This document shows, in pieces, positions 43,401-53,581 of a stretch of 64,000 nucleotides of DNA; the first letter of the stretch is position 1, and every line of letters starts with the position of its first letter. The stretch spans positions 557,085 to 621,084 of the forward strand of contig NW_006920877.1 of the NCBI RefSeq assembly GCF_000417875.1, written 5' to 3'. The DNA comes from Pseudozyma flocculosa PF-1 (lineage: Eukaryota; Basidiomycota; Ustilaginomycetes; Ustilaginales; Ustilaginaceae). Made by a program: the position numbers and the translations under genes. The notes under the pieces were generated by a model. It saw nothing but the letters and a program-made list of their open reading frames with translations. It was not told where the DNA came from and made no database searches.

Positions 43401-43820
43401 CGCTTCGCCGCGCACGGCATCGAGCCCATCATGTTTACGCCCTCGTGGTTCCTGCCCCTCTTTACGCGCATCGTGCCCTGGCCGACGCTGATCCGGATCT
43501 GGGACATCTTCTTCTTCGAGGGCCCGACGTGGCTGCTGAGGGTGGCGCTGGCCGTGATCCGCATCATCCGCGAGCCGCTGATGCGGACGCCGGGCCACGG
43601 AGAGATGCTGCAGATGCTGCTCCACCCGCCCCACGCGCACCTGACGCCCGAAAACATCCTCAACTGCGCCTTTAGCGTCAAGCTCAAGGACGGCGAGATG
43701 CGCAAGCTCAGCAGGCAGGCCTCGAAGCTCGTCCGCGAAAGCAACGGCGCCCGAGGCCGCGCACCCACCCGCCAGGACACGGCCGGATCCAGGAGCACCA
43801 GCGCACCAGCACGGCGGTGA
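40422..43820 (+). CDS. SH3- and TBC-domain RabGAP
   Basis: A single exon of 1132 residues. Near the N-terminus is an SH3-like domain split by a Ser/Ala-rich loop: ALIDNPATEPEDLMFMTGEKIIVL (about 25-50) and ASWFLGYCEGVVGRFKGAHVQF (about 84-105). Roughly residues 115-800 are disordered, Ser/Pro/Gly/Arg-rich, with several acidic patches. The TBC domain follows (about 840-1090): GIPPSIRGQAWLFLANAS, then the arginine finger Arg894 in DAIDKDLDRSF and the glutamine finger Gln931 in GYTQGM. Both catalytic residues are present, so an active GTPase-activating protein for a Rab is expected. TPSWFLPLFTRIVPWPTLIRIWD is typical of the family. It resembles fungal SH3-TBC proteins of polarised growth and exocytosis; the Rab target is unknown. 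It is divergent from EF-Ts, 4.8 kb away, an unusually large upstream space for this window. Confidence 0.9.
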   Translation: MDAHTLNAWTRFALQKGGIGSCTALIDNPATEPEDLMFMTGEKIIVLRRLDEDGADTNDRPTSLGARRKSSASSSAHDSASWFLGYCEGVVGRFKGAHVQFHGRLKKPVLMRRSGVGSVPDTSSPVHSKDEELALPTASQTYGSDAAAATSYDGHVDSSDRLASASSSSSKYARAGGSSPMRGGGDRDGPSPSSRVRSPDGLHVATKAGGGGYAGVTTPPISDEGHQLKMKSLQAALVEDDDHDDAASDDSDDSVSLLPWARQSQEVGSSSRPRAGSSRQQQPGKAHGYGDGGLSGGGGASHLPPSPISSSESPITRTSHEGAAAVSTTASAKASRRSSQEDTSRASSTYTTSATDDSDDEGPNRRRDYTFSIYDVYGRDSVAFPNFDFREAYANGGGGGGAGAANRKRMSRLAASKSSESLAAQASTEPLPPSPHLAGHKVPGRHDGGPLPGSPSLAPLTARPGQGDIPAALRSPSGRRPNAAPDPRLPPLPSPGMGPPNLASSLRRQVEASSSPTSPPTSYIEPGRGPSPRSPPLGQHNGVAAAPSGAAAARLGPVSFDPRRRPSAGNISAPSMVSTSPVTPVDPSQPAFFPPSHQTASPTSPASELSSASLRRPGFAESLGRRRSQSMSKMQISLTDVGPAMRSNEAAGFAAYGERDLGSPGAGRLRHGAAGSPGLGPMRASSDRLSERERIHSGSGSGMLRKNPSNPTPGLHGGSGLHGLSPMARSGSPMSSRSGPSPVNSIDMARRGSDARSVATASRSPARSPLSEDLRTPTHATHGSGPISFDPMGFVFQGGPPAPPQVDDPETRDRWLALFKEDDVAAAKKSRKVKKLVRQGIPPSIRGQAWLFLANASVRRRAGLFEQLCKTSLAPKGKKGKEALYDAIDKDLDRSFPDHRLFMGESATGKADLEAILKSYVHFNPVIGYTQGMGLLAGLAMIHMAPEDAFWLVCAALRDPHMEGYYTPAMKQLHVDSVVLSNLLSTMDPELSQRFAAHGIEPIMFTPSWFLPLFTRIVPWPTLIRIWDIFFFEGPTWLLRVALAVIRIIREPLMRTPGHGEMLQMLLHPPHAHLTPENILNCAFSVKLKDGEMRKLSRQASKLVRESNGARGRAPTRQDTAGSRSTSAPARR

Positions 43821-44272
43821 CCCCTCGAGCCGCGCGTCGCCGTCGGTGTCGGCATCGGCATCGGCGCCGGCCAGCCTCTTCATCCCCATCCCCATCCCCA
43901 TCCTCATCGTCGTCAGGGCCCGACCGCCCGCTCGGCCCTGACCCTGGCCCTGGCCCTAGGCGGCTGCTGCCACAACTCGCACACTGTAGAATAGCAACTA
44001 GCACCTCTCCATCATCGTCACCCGCTTAGACGGTCCTTCTCCCCTCACCCACCCCCTCCCCCGGGCCCACTCCCAACCCCCTTATCACAACCGTTCAGCG
44101 CGGCGAAAGGACACTACTCTTCATCTCCACCTGATCTCCGCGCGCATGCATGCGATGCCGGCCACCTGCTCGGCCGCACGAGTGAGCGAGCGAGCAAAAG
44201 AATGCTGGCTGTGCAACATCGGCTCATGCCAGATTGGCAAGGAGAGAGATTTATAAATGGCTAAAAAGGAAT
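43821..44272. other. 3' region of the TBC gene
   Basis: About 450 bases, C/T-rich, with a CATCCCCAT microsatellite near 43880-43900. No further gene before the tRNA. Confidence 0.5.
44263..44267 (-). terminator. RNA polymerase III terminator of tRNA-Lys
   Basis: Five T on the minus strand (AAAAA on the plus strand), five bases past the tRNA 3' end at 44273. Confidence 0.8.
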
Positions 44273-44378
44273 CTCCCAACGTGGGGCTCGAACCCACGAC
44301 ATTCAGATTTGTTACTGCGATCGATCGCAGAGGCTCTTGGCTAAGAGTCTGACGCTCTACCGACTGAGCTAGCCGGGA
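44273..44378 (-). tRNA. tRNA-Lys (anticodon CUU) with a 33-base intron
   Basis: On the minus strand, TCCCGGC (44378 downwards) pairs with GTTGGGA at the 3' end (including two G-U pairs), with discriminator G at 44273. The D arm has TAGCTCAGTCGGTAGAGC and the T arm has GGTTCGAGCCC (A and B boxes of the internal promoter). The anticodon arm is TCAGA-CTCTTA|A-TCTGA. Anticodon CTT occupies 44345-44343, and the intron 44341-44309 sits at the canonical position 37/38. The mature tRNA is 73 bases before CCA addition. The intron contains AAGAG, complementary to the anticodon region, as expected for tRNA splicing endonuclease substrates, and a 16-base palindrome (44315-44330). It decodes AAG, the favoured lysine codon in this GC-rich genome. 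Confidence 0.95.
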
Positions 44379-44491
44379 CGGGTTGTGAAGGGGGCTTCAT
44401 TTTACTTTATATATAGTAGTTTAGGCAGGCTGATACCGCACCGCGACGCGATGGATGGCTCAGGCCTAAGGGCGCATTGGCCACGGGCAGA

Positions 44492-44523
<32 letters not shown>

Positions 44524-44742
44524 CCAAGCAGCGCCGGGCGGGGCGGGGCAGAGGCCTGCCGACAGACTGGCCTGGCCTCGCCGCTCGCCGTCTTCTCGTC
44601 GACTCCTCACCACACCACCTTCCCAGTCCACCCATCCCCCTGTCCGACGCCTGCTTCTCTCTCACTCCTTCCGCTCCCTTCTCATTCAACCCTCTGTCCA
44701 CCCAACCCCGGTACGCCTCCCCCCTTTGCCCGCCCATCGACG
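44379..44742. promoter_or_regulatory. Region between tRNA-Lys and the SAP-domain gene
   Basis: Contains TTTATATATAG at about 44404-44414 (close to the tRNA 5' end; TATA-like, possibly aiding the pol III gene), an eight-copy CTGC repeat and a pyrimidine-rich leader before the SAP gene. No gene seen. Confidence 0.5.
44493..44524. repeat. (CTGC)8 tetranucleotide repeat
   Basis: Eight uninterrupted CTGC units 220 bases upstream of the SAP-domain gene; same unit as the repeats scattered in the gene-poor blocks. Confidence 0.95.
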
Positions 44743-45809
44743 ATGGAGTCCAAGCTGCAGTCGCTCAAAGTGGCGGAGCTCAAGCAGCTGCTGACGGCGG
44801 CCAACCTGCCCGTGTCGGGCAACAAGCCGGACCTGATCCAGCGCCTGCTCGAGAACCCGGCGGCGACCACCAGCCTCACTGCGACCGAGCCGTCGTCGGA
44901 CCTCGCGCCCTCGGACGGCGTCGCGGCCGAAACCGACGCCCAGGTCGGGCAGAATGTGCCTGCCGCCGGATCCACCGACGCCGCTGCGGGCGGGCAGGCG
45001 ATGGTCGCTGCCCAGCCCGAACCCGTCGCCGCCACCGCCACGCAGGCTAGCACCGTATCTGGCGCCGGCAACGGCAACGGCGCATCCGCTGCGGCGCTCC
45101 CCTCTGCAGACGCCGCTGCCGCCCTCTCCAACACCGCAGACCAGGCCTCGGCCGCCGCGGCCGCGACGCCGGCAGCACCGGAGCCGACGGCCGAGGAGAA
45201 GCGGCAAGCGCTGATCGACGAGCTCGAGAAGCGCAAGGCGCGAGCTGCCAAGTTTGGACAGCCCCTGGGCGAGGCGGAGCGCAAGCTGGAGCGCGCCATC
45301 AAGTTTGGCATCGACCCGGACCAGGAAAAGGCCGTGGCCAGGCTGGGTCAGGCGCTCGGCTCGTCGTCGACTAGGGGCAAAAAGGAGCGACCCGCTGCTG
45401 CCGCCTCCGCCGCCTCCGCCGCCGCCGGCGCCACCAAGGCATCCGCCAAGCCGCAGGAGACCGAGGAGCAGAAGGCGGCGCGACTCGCTGCGATGGAAGT
45501 CGAGGCGGAAAAGGCGCGGAAGCGGGCAGAGCGGTTCGGCATGGTCAAGCCCGCCGACCCGGAGGAGGAGGAGAGGAAGCGGAAGCGCGCCGAGAGGTTC
45601 GGCGTGCCCGCTGCGGCTGCCAACGGCGAGGTGAGCGTCTCCGATCGATGCCCCGCCCCATGTGCGGGAGCCGGCTCGTCCACGTCTGCCTGCACCGGTA
45701 CCGAATGCTGACAGTTCCCGATCCCCAACATGCGTGATTGCCCCTCTTTCCCCCGTCTGGTCCTCCTCGCACGCCTCGACAGCCGCAGGAAAAGAAGCTC
45801 AAGGAGTGA
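44743..45809 (+). CDS. THO1: SAP-domain RNA-binding protein (Tho1/SARNP-like)
   Basis: Exons 44743-45630 and 45783-45809; 304 residues. The N-terminal SAP motif is clear: LQSLKVAELKQLLTAANLPV...NKPDLIQRLLE (about 6-38), a DNA/RNA-binding helix-turn-helix. A ~100-residue Ala/Thr/Ser-rich linker follows. A C-terminal region then has three repeats of the Tho1/SARNP pattern 'KxRxxKFG/RAERFG': RKARAAKFGQPL, RKRAERFGMVKP and RKRAERFGVPAA. The end is Lys-rich (EKKLKE). In yeast and animals this family binds the THO/UAP56 mRNA export machinery. Acceptors at 45782 and 45788 (CAGCCGCAG) are in frame with each other and differ by two residues. The first was chosen. Confidence 0.88.
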
Positions 45810-46181
45810 TCTGCCCCCCACCGCCCTTTGAGAGAATTGCCTGCACGACCCCTCGGCGCACGTCCATGGCCGCCTGTACATCTACCTAAAACGAAACGCT
45901 GCCCTTCAGAAGCTTGCACCTGCTACCGCACCGCCAGGCCCTCTCAACCGCTCGCGCACCCACGCAGTGCATGGAACAGTGTCGTTGCGCGCTCGCAACG
46001 TTTCGACTTTGGATTTGGCCAATCCCTCGATCGGCATCGAGGGAGGTGCAAAAGGCTAACAATACAGCGGTGTGGCGGCACGAGGCACGTGCGGATTCAG
46101 GAAGGCTCGCGTTGCGGAGCCAGTCGGTCGGGCCGGAGATGCGGAAAGCGTGCTAGGGGAGCGACGTGCGGCGCCTCGGGT
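45810..46181. other. Convergent intergenic region
   Basis: 372 bases between the SAP gene and the membrane-protein gene, presumably both 3' untranslated regions. A short inverted CCCTCGATCGG/CATCGAGGG element lies at about 46025-46045, a possible hairpin. No gene seen. Confidence 0.5.
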
Positions 46182-46998
46182 TCAGCTGCTCTTCTTTGAC
46201 TTTTCCTCGGCAGCGTATTGGTCTGGCGAGACGGGGGAGGGTCAAGGCAAGGGGGACCGACCGGTGTCAGCATCTATCCGACGGCGCGCGCAAGAGCGAT
46301 GAGGCGAGGCAAGGCGCCGGACGGTGCACGCGGTACCCACTCTTAAAGGGCCAGTTGGAGACGCTCTTGTCCTTTGCGCTCGTGTCGCCGCCCTTTTTGG
46401 CGTTGCGGGTGACGTCCTGGCCAAAGAGGAAGACGGCAAAGCCCCAAAAGGCAAAGAGGGCGTGGGACATGGCGATGACCTTGCCGTAGGTGCCGATGCC
46501 GAGCTCCGAGGGGTCAATCTGCTTTGCTGCCGCGCCGGCGCCGGCGGCGGCGGTGTTGCCGGCCTGGGTCCAGGCGGTGAGAGCGTTTGCGGCAAAGTAG
46601 AGGGTGGTGACGACGAGGGTGGGCATGCGGAAGGGGGAAGCGCCGTTGCTCCTGGCGTCGGGGATGGGCGACGACGAGACGGGGACGGCGCCGGTGAGGA
46701 TGAGGACGAGGACGGCCATGGCAATCATGCCGATGGCGTTTGTGTAGCTGTTGTAGCGCTCCAGCGGGGTCAGGTCCGGCCCGATGGCGGCGATGGCGTC
46801 CTGGGCGGCGTCGGTGCCGATGGCCGCCTGACCTGCGGCGCCGCGCGGGGTGCTGAGGATGAGGAGGAGACGCGGGAAGAGGAGGAGGGGCATCGAGAGC
46901 GTCACGAGGTAGCCGGCGGCGGCGTAGGCGTACCAGTGCGCCGGGTTGGTGGGCGACGCGAGCGCATCGACGTCTTCGTTGCGGCGGGTCGTCGACAT
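46182..46998 (-). CDS. Four-helix membrane protein, function unknown
   Basis: Exons 46998-46341 and 46222-46182, joined A|AC (Asn) through a GTGGGT donor; 232 residues. Four hydrophobic segments are visible: AAAGYLVTLSMPLLLFPRLLLIL, AIGMIAMAVLVLILTGAVPV, PTLVVTTLYFAANALTAW and ALFAFWGFAVFLFG. The C-terminus is Lys-rich and short (EEKSKKSS), reminiscent of cytosolic tails of ER residents, though no KKxx motif is at the exact end. I do not recognise the family. The start MSTTRRNEDVDAL was chosen because it directly precedes the first helix; the open frame extends upstream to 47562 without family-like sequence. Confidence 0.75.
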
Positions 46999-49900
46999 GG
47001 TGGTGGCCACGATTGACTTGGAGGAAGCGGGTGCGGTGAGCGAGAGGAGCGGTTGGCGAAAGTGGCAGCAAGTGATGCAGCCGGGGTCAGAACGGCGAGA
47101 GGTCAGGTCGAGCGGGGTCGAGAACAAGAGGGCGCGGTGGCGGCGGCGGTGGGGGTGGTTGAGATGGCGATGAACAGACGAGCAGGCGAGCCAGGAGCGA
47201 CTTAAGAAGACGAGCAAAGAAGCAGACAGGCGAGGACAACCAAGGCACGACAAGCTACCACCAGCGACAGCGACAGCGACCGTGATCAGATGATGGCATG
47301 GTGCGGCCCTCTGAGCCTGGCCATGACTACACCGCGCCCGGTCAAAGAGGCCAGGCCAGGTCGCGCCATGGAGCGGCGGTCGAGGACGGCACGGAAAGAG
47401 GAAGAGGCAGGCTAGGCAGGAGCATAGAGGCCCCAAGGGTCCGGTCCACGCCATGCATCGACCGGCAGAGGCGCGTACGGCATGGCGTCCGCCCCGCCTG
47501 AATGGATGACGTTGGAGCGTACGTGCGGCCAAACCTGCCTGCTCCTCGACGTCACCTTGCAAAGGCAGACTGGGAGGATGCGGCTCCGAAAGACGTTGGG
47601 CGACCTTCGTATCGGGTCAGTGCCCCCGATCGGATGGCCGGCTGGCACGCCTGCCTGCCAACCTCGCAGGCGCCTCGAGTCTCAAGGATCTTGGGCGCGA
47701 CCGCCAACCCCACCTCCCCTCCTGCTCGGCCAGCGCACCTGTCGTCGTCGTCGTCTTCGTCGCCTGGCACGAGGATCTTCCAAGACGCCGGTTTGCCCGC
47801 CAAACTGACCTGACAACCCGGCCGGGCGGTCCAAGAATGCCTTGAGCGCATCCGCAGAGGCACGATGGCCCACCGACCGTAACGTCCCGACCCCTTGCGC
47901 CTGGCCGGGCCAGGCTGGACCCTTTCTTCCTCTGGCGCGCGCGTGCCTCGGCGCCAAGCCATTCCAGCAAGCCTGGCGCGGACTCTCGCTCCTGCAGACG
48001 CACGTCCACCAACAGCTTGCGCGAGATCGACGAGCAGACTGGCCGTACGGGCACGACACCCAGACGTCGAGCTACGGTCCCACCCTCGCCCAGCGACGGC
48101 CCAGCTCTCTCGGACGCACTGAATGGATCGACGACGCAGCGCACGGCATGGCATGGCATCGCATCGCATTGCCTCGGGATCGGCGGGTCGGCGCCATGGC
48201 TCCCTGTCGTCCCTTGTGGCATGTGCCGGGCCAGACTTGGCAGGGTGAAGACCGGAGCGCGCCTTTGCCTGCTTCGCCTCGGCCTGCCTGCTTGTTTGCT
48301 TGTTTCTTCGTGCTCGGCGTTGGCTCTGCCCGTCGGCCGGCCTGCCTGGCGGACAGGACAGCGCGTGGCGTGGCGCGGCGTCGATCCGTATCGGAGGGTT
48401 TTGCACCGGCGCATCCACCGACGTGCAGGCTATGCCGACCTGCCAAGTGCGGAAGGGCGGATCGCGACAAGGCAGGAAGGTCGCAGACAATCAGACGGCG
48501 TGGCGCGGTCTGAATAGCATGGCCGAGCCAACTCACAGACAGCCAGCCTGGCCAGCCAGTAGGGATGCTTCCGGCTGCGGGAGCAGACGGACCAAAAGGC
48601 AGGATGGCTGCCCCTGCCCTGCCCTGCCCCGGCGCCCTCACCACCACCGCCGCCACCGCCGCCAAACCCTGCCGCCGTCGGATCTGGTTCGGCATTGCGT
48701 GCAGGTGTCGGCGTCGGAGCTTGGACTTTGTCCGACGGGCTTGCTTGCATGCTATGCGTGCGGGGCAAAATGGCAGATGCTGGGCAGCGCGATGGTCGAC
48801 CGTCGTCGTAGACCCGGGCTGGTCAGGGCAAAGAGGGCTCCCCTGCGCCGTCACTACGGCAGCGCTGTCCGTTGATCTCGACGTACGCACTCGCGAGGTC
48901 AGCCCCTCGCCTCCTTGCGTCGTCTACAGCGAGCCGCTCAGAGATGCTCCACGGAGGCTTGCTTGACGGTCCTTACCTCTCCATCGGCAATCATCGTCGT
49001 CGCCGGAGGGACAAAGGGCTGGCGAGTCGTCGAGCTGGTCGAACAGATTTCCTGCCGCACCGAAAGACAACGCCTGAAGCCGCCAAGAAGGCTGTCGAGA
49101 CGCGTCCGAGGCCGAAGGGTCCGCATGCTCCTCCGAGCTACGCCGGCCGGGCCATGCATCTCTGGAGCCCCCTCCTTACCTAGCAGCGGCCGCCCAGCTC
49201 TACATACCGGCACACGAGCTGACGAATGTACGCTGCCACACGTATCCACCATGACAGCGGGGGGTCTACCGTGCCAAGACCTGCACCGACGCTCGCTCGC
49301 TGCCCACATCCAGGAGAGGCGAAGGACAAAGCGAGGCGGGGCGCAGATCCGACAAGACGCCGGCGTCTTTTGCTTCAAGTCGCCAGCCAACCATGCGCGA
49401 GTAGTCGGCGGGACGACGACGTCCGGTACATACAGCACACGGTCGTCCTCGACCCGACACTGGTACGGTAGCGTCACGGCTCCCGAGACGAAGCAGGCTA
49501 ACGCAGCAAGCAAGGTGGCGGCTGATCCTCCAGGTCTGCACATATGTAGGTCGATTGCGAGGTAGGACAGCTAGAGCCGCGACGCCACGCACGATGACCA
49601 TGACCCGCCTTCGCTTGCTTTGCAGGCCATCTAGCTGCCTCTGCAGCACGCTAGGCTTCGTGGCGGGAAAGGCGGGCATGCTACCTATGCTGGCCAAGCG
49701 GAGGCGCCAAACGAGCGAGGGAGCGAGCGGGGGTCTATCTCATGCTTGCCGCAGCTGCGCGTGCAAGGGGCGCAGGAGCGACAAGGGGGCGTGGGGTACG
49801 CGGTGTCTTTCTTGTGCTGAGACAGCGGCGGCGGTCAGGGAGCACAGGGAGGCGGGAAAGCGGGGAAGGGGCCGCGTCGCGAGCGAGCGAGGTCTCGAGG

Positions 49901-52006
49901 CCGACCGTCGCACCGGCTGCTGGTCCCCTTTGCTCGTCGACGCTAGCGCCGCGCCAATCGACGCACGGATTCCTTCGACGACATCCGCGCGCCCGCCAAC
50001 GCAACGCAACGCGGCACGATCCCTCCATCGCCAACCAGAGGTTTACTGTAGCTCCACGTTAGCTGCTGCAGCGCGGGTCGGTCTGGGTGCAAGACACTAC
50101 TCACGCCAGCGAGCCAGCCCGCGCCTCGCAACTTGCGAAGGGATCGTCGTGCAGCCGAAGCTTGGCGGGCACGAACGTCGATCTGGCCGAAACAGGCAGT
50201 CGGTCGAGCTGGACGACGAGGCGCGAGCAGCTCGGCATGAAGATGGAGCAGACGCGGACCGGAGGAGAGGCTAGGGTGCCAGCACGCGCCATGCCTGCCC
50301 GACTGCCCGCCTGCCTGCCTCTTGCGGTGCGCGACCTGCACCAGACGAGTCGACGATTTCGAGAAGTGCGGCGTGCATCCGCGACTCGACTCGACTCTTG
50401 TGACGAGAGAGGACGCCACCAACCCGCCATTTCACACAACCGTAACTTGACCGGCACTAGACTACTAGGCCGTCGTCGACGCCGCCTAGTCTCGGTCGAT
50501 CATGTCGATCATCTCGGTCGGCAGTGCGCGGCGCCTCTCACCAGGAAGCTGCAGTAGACATGTTGTACACTCTGTAGGTCGACCTGCTGAGCTCCTCGTC
50601 GCAAGCAGCGATGCTAGAGCGACGACAGGAATAGCAGCCTCGTCAATGGCAGGGACGAGGGCAGAGCAAGGCGAGGATGAACTGTAGAGGCCCAACAGCG
50701 CAGCTACAGCTACTCGGGTCGGGCCGAAGTGCCACGACGCCCGCGCGCCTTCCTGCCTGGCCGCCATTCAACACCACGACCGCTAAGCACGACCTGCGAG
50801 GGGCCGCCGCCGCATGGTCGAGGAAGCAGGCTACAGGCATCCGCACCGACGTCGGCCGGCATGTCTGGGGCGTGGACACGGTGACACCCAGAGCTACCTT
50901 CCTGCCTCTCCTACCTCGTATCGAAGAGCCCTCTCTCTAGCGTCTCGCCACACAACGGGACTGCTGCATCTTGCATAGCAGCCAGCAGCTTGCTTGCTTG
51001 CTTTACTTGCTCGTTGGTCACCCGTCGCCCTCGAGCCTCGATGGGCAAAGGTCACGGGGCTGCGAAGGCGGCACCGCTCGCTCCTACTCCCCCTACCTGC
51101 CGCTGACTTTGAGTCAAAGCAGAAGTCCGCCTCTGCCTTCACCCTAGCCTGCGTATAGAGCGCCGGCGGGACGGGGCGGGGCTAGCGTCGCGGTTCGAAA
51201 CGCACGGACGGAGCCCGTTGGACTCGTCATCGAGAGATGGGTCTAGGCCCGGCCACTCTTTTCGCGCTCAGTATTGAAACGTTGATGACGAACGACGACG
51301 ACTATCGTTGAGACAGACAGAGCGAGGAGGCGACAGCTTGGAGCAGCCGGACAAGCAAGCAAGCGACGAGGCGCTCGACCTCGTCAGGAAGAGAGGCTTA
51401 CACCTGGAGCTTGACGAAATTTTCGAAGCCGGTGGATCGACGGAGCGTGGCCGCACGACGACACCCGGACTTGGCCGCGGACTCGACGTTCGATACGTAC
51501 CCTGGAGCGAGGCGGCGGCGTCTATTTCCTCCGACGGTCGAGCCCACAGTCGTGCCATCGGCAGGCAGAGCTTGCGAGCTGCGGGCCGTGGCGCTAGGCT
51601 GGATGGGCTGCGGGCCGTAGGCTGCGACGCGCGCACCTCGAGGCCAACGATGCCAGCCCTGCCAGGCCCGGCACTGCCAGAGCAGCCTGCCTGGGATCGG
51701 AGCAAGCCGATACCGTAGCAAGGACGGACTCTGCGCGTGCAGCGCAGCACAGCACAAACACCAAAGCGGGTGCTCGATGACCGGCATGCCATCCGGCTGG
51801 GGATCCGTACAGTGGGTCTCGCGCCTACCTATTCCGAGATCCCTATTCATAGGCTCAAGGGTTTCCGTTGCGCCTGAGCGTGGGGCTGCCTTTCCGACGA
51901 GCCTTTGCTTGACTCGTCGAGCAGACCCGGCAGCAGCCGACAGCAGGCAGAGTGCGACCACGACGGAACAAAGGGCATGGGCGTCGACAACCAGAGATGC
52001 GGCGCA

Positions 52007-52038
<32 letters not shown>

Positions 52039-53581
52039 GGAAGGCGGGCTTGCCTGATTCGGATCTGGACCCAGCCAACCGGCGGTCAGGCCACGCCGTC
52101 ATGACGACGACGGCGACAACCAGCCACCTCCCCCTTGCCCTCGGCCGTGGCGGCGGTGGTCCAGGGCAGAGCAACGTCTGACGCCGTCTGACGCCGCCTT
52201 GGATCTCGAGCATCGCATCCCTCTCCGTCGTAGCCTCTGCTCTCGCCATCTCGCGCTGAGTTTCGAGCCGGTCTCCGGCTGTCCCGGTCCCCTCTTTTCT
52301 CGAAGCGCCATGCATTCGGGCCGTTCGTGGCTTCGCAGCCTGATGAAGAAGCCGCCTCGAGGGACTGCCGAAATGAGCGCTGCTACCTGTGTAGGTTCCG
52401 TCCGACCCCGCCCCGCTCTCTACGACCGCATCGCCCCGACGGGAGGTCAAGAGGGCATATGAAAAGGGGGCTCGTACAGCGCGCACGCACGCACGTACGC
52501 ACGCGATTTCTCGCAAAGAAGGCCATCCTCGTCCTAGTCGCTGCGCTGGTGGTTCTTAGAAGCAAGGCAGCATGCTGCGAAGACGGCCGCCAGCCAACAC
52601 CTAGCTCCGGTCGCACCCACGCACCCACGCAACTTCGGTACGACGACCGGGCAACGCCGTTCTGCCAGCGGCCCCACCTGGGTGTCGTCGCGCTACGGCC
52701 GGTGGTGGTTTGCAACGCGCAACCTTGCGTCGCAGCCGGTCGAGCTGGTTGGTGAGCCCAGCCTAGCTGAGCTGCTTGGCGCTCGATGCAGGCAGGCAGG
52801 CTAGCAGGCAGGCGGGCAGCCGGCAGGCGGGCATGAGCGGGTCGGCGGGGAAGGGGGCCGCGGTGATGCGTGTTCCAGGCCAGGCAGGCCAGGCCCAGCC
52901 GAACGCGGTCAGAAACAGCGCCAAAGCTGGCAGGCGGGCAGGGGCACGAGGCGACGGGCGGAGAGGCCGCGCCTGGCGAGATGCTGCAGGCTCCGTGCGT
53001 CGTCGGACCGCCGTGGACCCTTAGCGTAGGCTGGGCGAGTGTGGGTCAGGCCAGCTGAGGCAGGCAGGCCTGGCGAAGGCTCTCGGCCTTTCTGTCCGCG
53101 CCCCGCCGCCGTTGCGTAGCCTGCATGCATGTCTGCCATCCAGCCTGCCTGCCTTTCTCTGACGACCTGCCTGGCTGCAAGCGGCCAGCCTGACCCCGCC
53201 CCGACGTGCCGGGTCTGACCGCGTCTTGCCTCTGCTCCGCCTCGGCCCTGCCTCCTCCTCTCCTCCTCTCCCCCTCCCCTCTCCCGCTCTCGCTCGACTC
53301 GGCCCACTCTCGACTCTCGGCGCCCCGAGCCTGGCCGTCGTCGTCGCCGCCGTCCCCGTTATAAGCCAGGCTGCTCGCTCGGCCATCGTCGCCGTCGCTC
53401 GCTCCTCACCTCTCTTGCACTCCACTCGCACTCGCCTTGCCTTCCCGAGTTCGGCCAGCCTCATTGCTCTTGCACCACCAGTCTCGACACCGTCTCCTCC
53501 TTTGCCGCCGACGCCACCGCCATCGCCACCGCCCTCACCTCCATCCCTCCTCTCCACCTTCTAGTCCACCGCTAGCCCACG
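46999..53581. other. Gene-poor block 2 (6.6 kb)
   Basis: The longest stretch without a credible gene. Frames of up to 372 codons exist (51398-52516, minus) but are Arg/Ala/Gly-rich shadows without domains or splice structure. AGGC/GCCT-type strings recur (47400-47420, 50300-50330, 52785-52835, 53055-53080), as do short GACGAC runs (51990-52040). The last ~350 bases (53225-53575) are a C/T-rich promoter leader with a TATA box for the secreted gene at 53582. No rRNA, tRNA or transposon ends were recognised. Confidence 0.55.
53360..53367 (+). promoter_or_regulatory. TATA box (TATAAGCC) of the secreted gene at 53582
   Basis: TATAAGCC about 220 bases before the ATG, followed by a pyrimidine-rich leader; same core as at 3217-3224 and 10238-10245. 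Confidence 0.5.

Noticed and set aside
44493..44524. Possible CRISPR or satellite array from repeated short units
   Set aside because: Simple tetranucleotide repeat without spacers; the genome is eukaryotic.
46999..47562. Upstream in-frame extension of the four-helix membrane protein (to 47562)
   Set aside because: The extra ~188 residues show no family-like or targeting sequence, and MSTTRRNEDVDAL directly before the first helix is the better start.
48938..49543. 201-codon minus-strand frame beginning with a signal-peptide-like stretch
   Set aside because: Only the first ~25 residues look plausible. The rest is typical shadow composition, and no promoter or splice structure supports it.
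51398..52516. 372-codon open frame on the minus strand in gene-poor block 2
   Set aside because: Arg/Ala/Val-rich with no domain and no family-like sequence. The composition matches antisense reading of high-GC DNA, where stops are rare.
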